From Flavobacterium sp. SLB02 (GTDB lineage: Bacteria; Bacteroidota; Bacteroidia; Flavobacteriales; Flavobacteriaceae), in contig NZ_CP045928.1 of assembly GCF_009664855.1 (NCBI RefSeq), forward strand, positions 6,052,518 to 6,116,517: DNA of 64,000 bases, written 5' to 3'. The notes beneath the pieces are model-generated. The model was not told where the DNA came from, did not search any database, and worked only from the letters and a program-made list of their open reading frames with translations. A program made the position numbers and the translations under genes. This document shows positions 59,696 to 64,000 of the stretch, piece after piece; within the stretch, counting starts at the first letter, position 1; every line of letters starts with the position of its first letter.

Positions 59696-60694
59696 TTATG
59701 TTTTTCTTGTACGCAAAATCAAATCGATTAATCTTGATGAATAGCCAATTTCGTTATCGTACCAACCCACAACTTTTACCATTTTGTCAATGACAGAGGT
59801 TAATTGCGCGTCAAACAAACACGAATGTGTATTGCCAATTACATCAACAGAAACAATAGGATCTTCTGTGTAATCTAATATTCCTTTTAAATTTGTTTTT
59901 GAGGCTTCTTGAAATGCTTTATTTATTTCTTCAATAGTAACAGCACGTTTTACATTAAACGTAATATCTGTCAATGAACCATCGGGAACGGGAACGCGAA
60001 TTCCACAACCTCCGATTTTTTCATGCAATTTAGGAAAAATTTTTGTTAATGCCTTAGCTGCACCTGTAGTTGTTGGAACAATTGACTGACTTGCACCTCT
60101 TGCACGGCGTAAATCCTTATGTGGCTGGTCGTGAAGACTTTGGTCTGTAGTGTAAGAATGTATCGTTGTGATGTACGCTTGCTCAATTCCGCACAATTCA
60201 TCGATGATTTTTATCATCGGGGCAGCATTATTTGTGGTGCAACTTGCGTTTGAAATAATGTTTTCGCTTCCATCCAGGATATTTTCGTTAACTCCCAAAA
60301 CGACTGTTTTGATCGTATCCACTTCTGAAGGAGCTGAAAGAATTACTTTTTTAGCACCTGCTTCAAGATGAGCGTTTAGTTCTTCGTGGGTTTTGTATTT
60401 TCCTGTAGATTCTATTACAAAATCAATATTATGGCTTTTCCAGTCTAACTTTGAAATGCTTTTTTCATGAAAAAATAAATAATGTTTTTCATTAACAATT
60501 ATTCCTGTTTCGTCATGACTAACGATAAAAGGTAAAACCCCATGAATACTGTCGTATTTTGTCAAATGGGCCATGGTTTTGTTATCGGCAATATCGTTGA
60601 TGGCAACAACTTCAATGTCAGGATGGTTTAAAAGTAAGCGGAATAAATTTCTACCAATTCTTCCGAAACCATTAATAGCAATTCTTGTTTTCAA
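59696..60694 (-). CDS. gap: Glyceraldehyde-3-phosphate dehydrogenase, type I
   Basis: The glycolytic enzyme oxidises glyceraldehyde-3-phosphate with NAD; 332 residues. The NAD site is I-N-G-F-G-R-I-G-R and N-D-I-A-D (Asp34, favouring NAD). The catalytic Cys152 lies in S-N-A-S-C-T-T-N-N; the usual motif continues N-C, so the second, non-catalytic Cys is replaced by Asn156. W-Y-D-N-E-I-G-Y-S near the end is intact. The N-N form may mark a second GAPDH paralog. The histidine kinase gene follows 26 bases downstream and probably shares the transcript. Confidence 0.95.
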   Translation of the reverse strand: MKTRIAINGFGRIGRNLFRLLLNHPDIEVVAINDIADNKTMAHLTKYDSIHGVLPFIVSHDETGIIVNEKHYLFFHEKSISKLDWKSHNIDFVIESTGKYKTHEELNAHLEAGAKKVILSAPSEVDTIKTVVLGVNENILDGSENIISNASCTTNNAAPMIKIIDELCGIEQAYITTIHSYTTDQSLHDQPHKDLRRARGASQSIVPTTTGAAKALTKIFPKLHEKIGGCGIRVPVPDGSLTDITFNVKRAVTIEEINKAFQEASKTNLKGILDYTEDPIVSVDVIGNTHSCLFDAQLTSVIDKMVKVVGWYDNEIGYSSRLIDLILRTRKT

Positions 60695-60718
60695 GTGCTT
60701 TGTTTATTTGTTTAAATT

Positions 60719-60774
60719 GTTCAATCGTTTATTTGTTTCGCCGCTGATGCGATTAAACAAATAAACGATTGAAC
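60719..60774. repeat. Perfect 20-bp inverted repeat, 'CGTTTATT' family
   Basis: GTTCAATCGTTTATTTGTTT (60719-60738) and its exact reverse complement (60755-60774) around 16 bases containing CGCCGCTGATGCG. It lies between lipA and gap, both on the minus strand. Related to the element at 2379-2417. Confidence 0.85.
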
Positions 60775-60786
60775 CAATAACTTTTT

Positions 60787-61653
60787 TTATAGAATATGTT
60801 TTTGTGCTTTGTATGAAGAACGAACTAAAGGTCCACTTTCGACATGACGGAAACCTAATTCAAGACCAAATTTCTCGTATCGTGCAAATTGATCGGGGGT
60901 AATAAATTCTTTTACAGGTAAATGTTTTTTACTTGGCTGTAGGTATTGACCAATAGTAACAACATCAACATTTGCATTGCGTAAATCTGTCATAGTCTGA
61001 AAAACTTCTTCTTCAGTTTCTCCAAGACCTAACATAATTCCGGATTTGGTTCTGTTAATTCCTTTTTCTTTCAGGTAACGTAAAACCTCTAAACTACGAT
61101 CGTATTTTGCCTGAATGCGTACTTCACGAGTCAAACGACGAACCGTTTCAACGTTGTGAGATACTACTTCAGGATTTGCTTCCACAATTCGGTCCAGGTT
61201 TCTTTCGATTCCTTGAAAATCAGGGATTAAAGTTTCAAGAGTAGTGTGTGGATTCATTCTTCGAATGGCCTTTACGGTTTCGATCCAGATAATAGAACCG
61301 CCATCTTTCAAATCATCTCTGTCAACACTTGTAATAACAGCGTGCTTGATGTTCATGATTTTTATAGAACGAGCCACTTTTTCAGGTTCGTCCCAATCTA
61401 CGGTTTCCGGTCTTCCGGTTTTTACACCGCAAAATCCGCATGAACGCGTACAAACATTTCCTAAAATCATAAAAGTAGCTGTTCCTTCACCCCAACATTC
61501 ACCCATATTTGGGCAACTTCCTGAGGTACAAATGGTGTTTAAGCTATATTTATCGACCAAACCGCGAAGTTCAGTATATTTTTGTCCAATTGGAAGTTTT
61601 ACTTTTAACCATTTAGGTTTTCCAGTTGGTATATTTTCAATGACTGTTTCCAT
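60787..61653 (-). CDS. lipA: Lipoyl synthase
   Basis: A radical SAM enzyme that inserts two sulfurs into protein-bound octanoyl groups. The auxiliary cluster motif [12 protein letters not shown] and the SAM cluster motif C-T-R-S-C-G-F-C are both intact, as is the C-terminal R-S-S-Y serine ligand motif (V-R-S-S-Y-K-A). 288 residues, full length. A minus-strand -7 element TATCTTTG lies at 61679-61672. lipB is not in the window. Confidence 0.97.
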   Translation of the reverse strand: METVIENIPTGKPKWLKVKLPIGQKYTELRGLVDKYSLNTICTSGSCPNMGECWGEGTATFMILGNVCTRSCGFCGVKTGRPETVDWDEPEKVARSIKIMNIKHAVITSVDRDDLKDGGSIIWIETVKAIRRMNPHTTLETLIPDFQGIERNLDRIVEANPEVVSHNVETVRRLTREVRIQAKYDRSLEVLRYLKEKGINRTKSGIMLGLGETEEEVFQTMTDLRNANVDVVTIGQYLQPSKKHLPVKEFITPDQFARYEKFGLELGFRHVESGPLVRSSYKAQKHIL

Positions 61654-61980
61654 ATATCAAAATTCAAAGTACAAAGATAAGGAATGTAGTTTATTTGATG
61701 ATTCGTTTACCATTTAATTTGGTGTTGATCTCTTTATAGTTTGAAAAGCTGTTTTGATGATAATTCTACCCACGTGTTAAATTATTGTTTTTAAATCATG
61801 ATGCTAATAAAATCCGTTAATTTTTGTTTGTTTATTTGAGTAAGAAGGATAATTATAGCACAGGGTTGATTTTTACTCGTTTAATATTTATATCTTTATT
61901 TGTTATAAATTGTATTTAATTGAAATAGAAAAAACTAAACATTGTAATACATTTGTTGTTAAATTGTAATAATATAAAAC
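61654..61980. other. 327-base gap between divergent lipA and M48 peptidase genes
   Basis: Very AT-rich. It holds the lipA -7 element (61672-61679, minus strand) and, for the peptidase gene, TACATTTG about 35 bases before its ATG. No ORF with protein-like content, no repeat and no hairpin of note were seen. Confidence 0.6.
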
Positions 61981-62859
61981 ATGAAAAAGAAATTTATTGT
62001 ATTGGGAGTTTTGTTTGCCGCTTTTGGTTTTACTAAAATGAATGCGCAGATTAATTTTGGCGAAAAAGCCATTGGAGCTGTTCAAAAAGGAGTAACTGGT
62101 TTTACGTTTAGTAATGCCGATGCAGCTGCACTTTCTAAAGCTGCAGTAGATAAGATGGATACTGAAAATGAAGTTGCAAGTGCAACAGATCCTTACACTT
62201 TAAGATTGAACAGAGTTTTTGGAAAATATACTACTGGTGACGGATATACTTTAAATTATAAAGTGTATAAATTAAAGGAAGTTAATGCTTTTGCAACTGC
62301 AGACGGAAGTGTTCGTGTATATTCGGGTTTAATGGATATCATGGATGATAATGAGCTTCTTGCAGTAATTGGCCATGAAATTGGTCACGTTGCCAATAAT
62401 GATTCAAGAGATGCGATAAAAGCAGCTTACAGAAAAGAAGCTTTGTTAGAAGGTGCGGCTTCACAATCTGCTACGATTGCAAGCGTTACAGATAGTCAGC
62501 TGGGTAAAATAGGAAGCGCGATAATCGACAGTAAATTTAGCCGTAAACAAGAAGCCGAAGCTGATTTGTTCTCATACAATTTCTTGAAAAAGAATGGTTA
62601 TAATGTAAATGCCGAAGAATCTGCTTTTAGAATTCTGGCGAAGATGAGCGAAGGATCGCAAGCGTCATTTATCGATCAGATGATGAGTTCGCATCCGGAT
62701 TCACAACAAAGAGCCGAAGATGCTAAGAAAAGAGCAGAAAAAGATGGTTTGTACAAACCGTATGTGCAACAAAAAATTGTAAATACTGCACCGGTAGCTA
62801 CGAAAACAACAACCAAAAAAGCTGCCACTAGGAAAAAAACAACTACTAAAAAGAAATAA
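61981..62859 (+). CDS. Exported M48 family metallopeptidase
   Basis: A 292-residue protein with a signal peptide (ends M-N-A-Q). The zinc motif is G-H-E-I-G-H-V-A-N (HExxH near 129-133), and the downstream Glu ligand lies in R-K-Q-E-A-E-A-D-L-F-S. S-S-H-P-D-S-Q-Q-R is the usual C-terminal family motif. The last 25 residues are a Lys/Thr-rich tail. Members such as BepA/LoiP work in periplasmic quality control of outer membrane proteins; that role here is inferred. A terminator follows. Confidence 0.92.
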   Translation: MKKKFIVLGVLFAAFGFTKMNAQINFGEKAIGAVQKGVTGFTFSNADAAALSKAAVDKMDTENEVASATDPYTLRLNRVFGKYTTGDGYTLNYKVYKLKEVNAFATADGSVRVYSGLMDIMDDNELLAVIGHEIGHVANNDSRDAIKAAYRKEALLEGAASQSATIASVTDSQLGKIGSAIIDSKFSRKQEAEADLFSYNFLKKNGYNVNAEESAFRILAKMSEGSQASFIDQMMSSHPDSQQRAEDAKKRAEKDGLYKPYVQQKIVNTAPVATKTTTKKAATRKKTTTKKK

Positions 62860-62878
62860 TAATTTCTGACAGTAAAAT

Positions 62879-62916
62879 AAAACCCGATAAGTTTCTGAGA
62901 AATTTGTCGGGTTTAT
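62879..62916. terminator. Bidirectional terminator between M48 and PH-domain genes
   Basis: AAAACCCGA and TCGGGTTT with a 19-base loop, T-rich ends on both sides. Confidence 0.8.
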
Positions 62917-62927
62917 TATTTTTGATA

Positions 62928-63308
62928 CTAACCTAAAACGTGAAAAGCCAGTACTTTTTGTACATCATACACGTTTACAGATTTATTAAATTGTTTTACA
63001 ATACTTGGGTTTAGTTCGCTTGAAACCCAAATTTTTAATTCGGCATCAAGATCAAAAGTTCCTGCGGTTTCTACGCTAAAACGAGTGATGCTTTTGTAGG
63101 CGATCGATTTGTATTCTGTTTTGCTGCCCGTTATTCCTTGTACGTCAACTAAGATTAATCTTTTATTCGTAAAGATAAAAGTATCGCGGATTAATTTAAA
63201 ACCCATTTCGATCTCTTCATTATCAGTCAAAAGCTGACCGTATTTTTTAATTAAATCTTCCTGACTTACAGAACCGGCGTTGCCAAGGATAGCTGAAAAT
63301 ATTCCCAT
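62928..63308 (-). CDS. PH-domain (bPH-type) small protein
   Basis: A 126-residue cytoplasmic protein matching the bacterial PH-like fold: Y-G-Q-L-L-T-D-N-E-E-I-E-M-G-F-K-L-I-R-D-T-F-I-F-T-N-K-R-L-I-L-V-D, followed by K-S-I-A-Y-K-S-I-T-R-F-S-V-E. No ligand is known for this family. Single gene, terminator shared with the M48 gene. Confidence 0.85.
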   Translation of the reverse strand: MGIFSAILGNAGSVSQEDLIKKYGQLLTDNEEIEMGFKLIRDTFIFTNKRLILVDVQGITGSKTEYKSIAYKSITRFSVETAGTFDLDAELKIWVSSELNPSIVKQFNKSVNVYDVQKVLAFHVLG

Positions 63309-63604
63309 TTTTTAGTTTTTAATTTTGATAGATTTGATTTTCCTTTAAAAGGTGTTGTAAAAGTAATTAAAATTTAATCTCGTAAAGTCGCAAAGATGGA
63401 AAGCTTTTTAAAAATTTAATCGCGCAAAGGAGCAGAGTCGCAAAGCTTTTTTTAAAGTTTTGAATTTTTAAACTTTGCGTCTTTGTGGCTTTGCGTGAGG
63501 TTTTCTTTGCTGAGAAAAAAAAAACATAAAAATTTGAAGGAGCAAAGTCGTAATTTGGGGTATCAGGATGATCGAAAGAAATTTTCGTTGTTGAGGTAAC
63601 GCGC
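63309..63604. repeat. Intergenic region with CGCAAAG-family repeats
   Basis: Steps such as GTCGCAAAGATGG, GCGCAAAGGAGCAGAGTCGC, AACTTTGCGTCTTTGTGGCT and TTTGCGTGAGG occur between 63376 and 63505, with opposite orientations left and right, so the block can fold on itself. A 79-residue minus-strand frame through this block is not credible as a gene. Confidence 0.7.
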
Positions 63605-63636
63605 AAAAAAAAAGCAGAACCTAAATTCTGCTTTTC
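63605..63636 (-). terminator. Terminator of the tonB-like gene
   Basis: AAAAGCAGAA and TTCTGCTTTT, perfect arms, with T9 after the stem on the minus strand. Confidence 0.88.
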
Positions 63637-63644
63637 TATTTTTA

Positions 63645-64000
63645 TTATTGAGCTTCCGTTTTTATAGTGATCGGAAGGTTATAGGCAGTTCGAACTGCTT
63701 TCCCGTTTAATACTCCGGGAATCCATTTTGTTTTTAATGATTTTAATACTCTGATCGCTTCTTTTCCAAGTCCGTAACCAGGATCGTTTTTTACCATGAT
63801 ATCGGTAATAGAACCATCTCTTTCGATTACGAATGAAACATACACTCTTAATGTTTTTTCAGCATCCAATTCCGGTCTGTTGAAATTGTTACCTACATAA
63901 GTGTAAAACTTAGCCATTCCTCCTGGAAATTCCGGCATTTTATCTAAAAGTGCAGTTGGTAAAGGTTCATTAGTAATGACAGGTACTTCGGCTTCGCCAC
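63645..64000 (-). CDS. Energy transducer TonB family protein, C-terminal part (5' end outside window)
   Basis: The frame remains open to the right edge, so the start lies outside. The visible 118 residues are a linker (E-A-E-V-P-V-I-T-N-E-P) and a complete TonB C-terminal domain: M-P-E-F-P-G-G-M-A-K-F-Y, Y-V-S-F-V-I-E-R-D-G-S-I-T-D and W-I-P-G-V-L-N-G-K-A-V-R-T. In Bacteroidota such domains occur in TonB itself and in paralogs that energise outer membrane receptors, like the two in this window. The ATG at 63938 is internal. Confidence 0.88.
   Translation of the reverse strand, partial: GEAEVPVITNEPLPTALLDKMPEFPGGMAKFYTYVGNNFNRPELDAEKTLRVYVSFVIERDGSITDIMVKNDPGYGLGKEAIRVLKSLKTKWIPGVLNGKAVRTAYNLPITIKTEAQ

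Noticed and set aside
61244-61717. 157-residue plus-strand ORF opposite lipA
   Set aside because: lipA is unmistakable on the other strand; this frame is a shadow of its codon pattern.
63367-63606. 79-residue minus-strand ORF in the last intergenic region
   Set aside because: It is translated from CGCAAAG-type repeats and reads as low-complexity K/S/F sequence.

Overview
The window is a stretch of chromosome from a low-GC member of the Bacteroidota, most probably a Flavobacterium or close relative. This is read from gene content and style: TonB-dependent receptors, a HmuY-type lipoprotein, SGNH/MBOAT O-acetylation genes, many small lipoproteins with MKK... signal peptides, the Bacteroidota promoter form TTG-N(17-23)-TAnnTTTG, tRNA genes without an encoded CCA, and abundant intergenic palindromes. 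I see no prophage, transposase, rRNA operon, CRISPR array or replication origin. Most of the window is core chromosome; the accessory parts are small and lie mainly between genes.

Layout. 1-1.3 kb: the end of a phosphatidylserine synthase gene and a GH25 lysozyme. 1.3-4.6 kb (minus): an envelope operon kdsD-tatC-cmd-lptB followed by a small DUF5808 gene. 4.6-10.1 kb (plus): recQ, then an FAD-dependent dehydrogenase with an unknown 363-residue partner. 10.3-15 kb (minus): quinone oxidoreductase, a lipoprotein, an exported Xaa-Pro aminopeptidase, and an exported MsrB-MsrA methionine sulfoxide repair pair. 15.2-18.9 kb (plus): idi, queD, bcp, manA, a small helical protein, two identical tRNA-Thr genes and a DUF5362 membrane protein. 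19-22.8 kb (minus): two lipoproteins and htpG. 23-25.3 kb (plus): lipocalin-like and OmpA lipoproteins, and an ABC ATPase. 25.4-32.4 kb: S9 peptidase (-), fabH (+), cutC (+), TonB-dependent receptor (-). 32.7-34.5 kb: argS.

34.5-38.8 kb is a heme/iron acquisition locus: a DUF6607 protein diverges from a TonB-dependent receptor plus HmuY-like lipoprotein, with a symmetric divergent promoter between them. 39-43.6 kb is a three-gene surface polysaccharide/peptidoglycan O-acetylation cluster: two SGNH proteins, one with a LysM domain embedded inside the catalytic fold, and an MBOAT acyltransferase. Then follow ffh, folD, and a self-contained regulatory locus at 46.6-49 kb (membrane protein, winged-helix regulator, DUF4173-like membrane protein) whose two transcription starts share a near-identical operator. 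corA follows with a short leader ORF and hairpin. 50-57.5 kb: rluF, a monooxygenase/ArsR pair, a hydrolase, a coiled-coil 'zinc ribbon' protein without zinc ligands, nif3, a YoeB-type toxin-antitoxin pair and lpxK. 57.5-64 kb: hybrid histidine kinase downstream of gap, lipA, an M48 peptidase, a PH-domain protein and the end of a tonB gene.

The most distinctive features are (i) the operator pair at 46592 and 47556, (ii) the SGNH-LysM/MBOAT cluster, (iii) the corA leader, (iv) loss of the zinc-binding cysteines in both RecQ and the zinc-ribbon protein, and (v) at least seven families of intergenic repeats, including roughly 100-bp inverted-repeat elements and a 51-bp-period mini-hairpin array. 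All functional calls are from reading motifs; no database search was possible.
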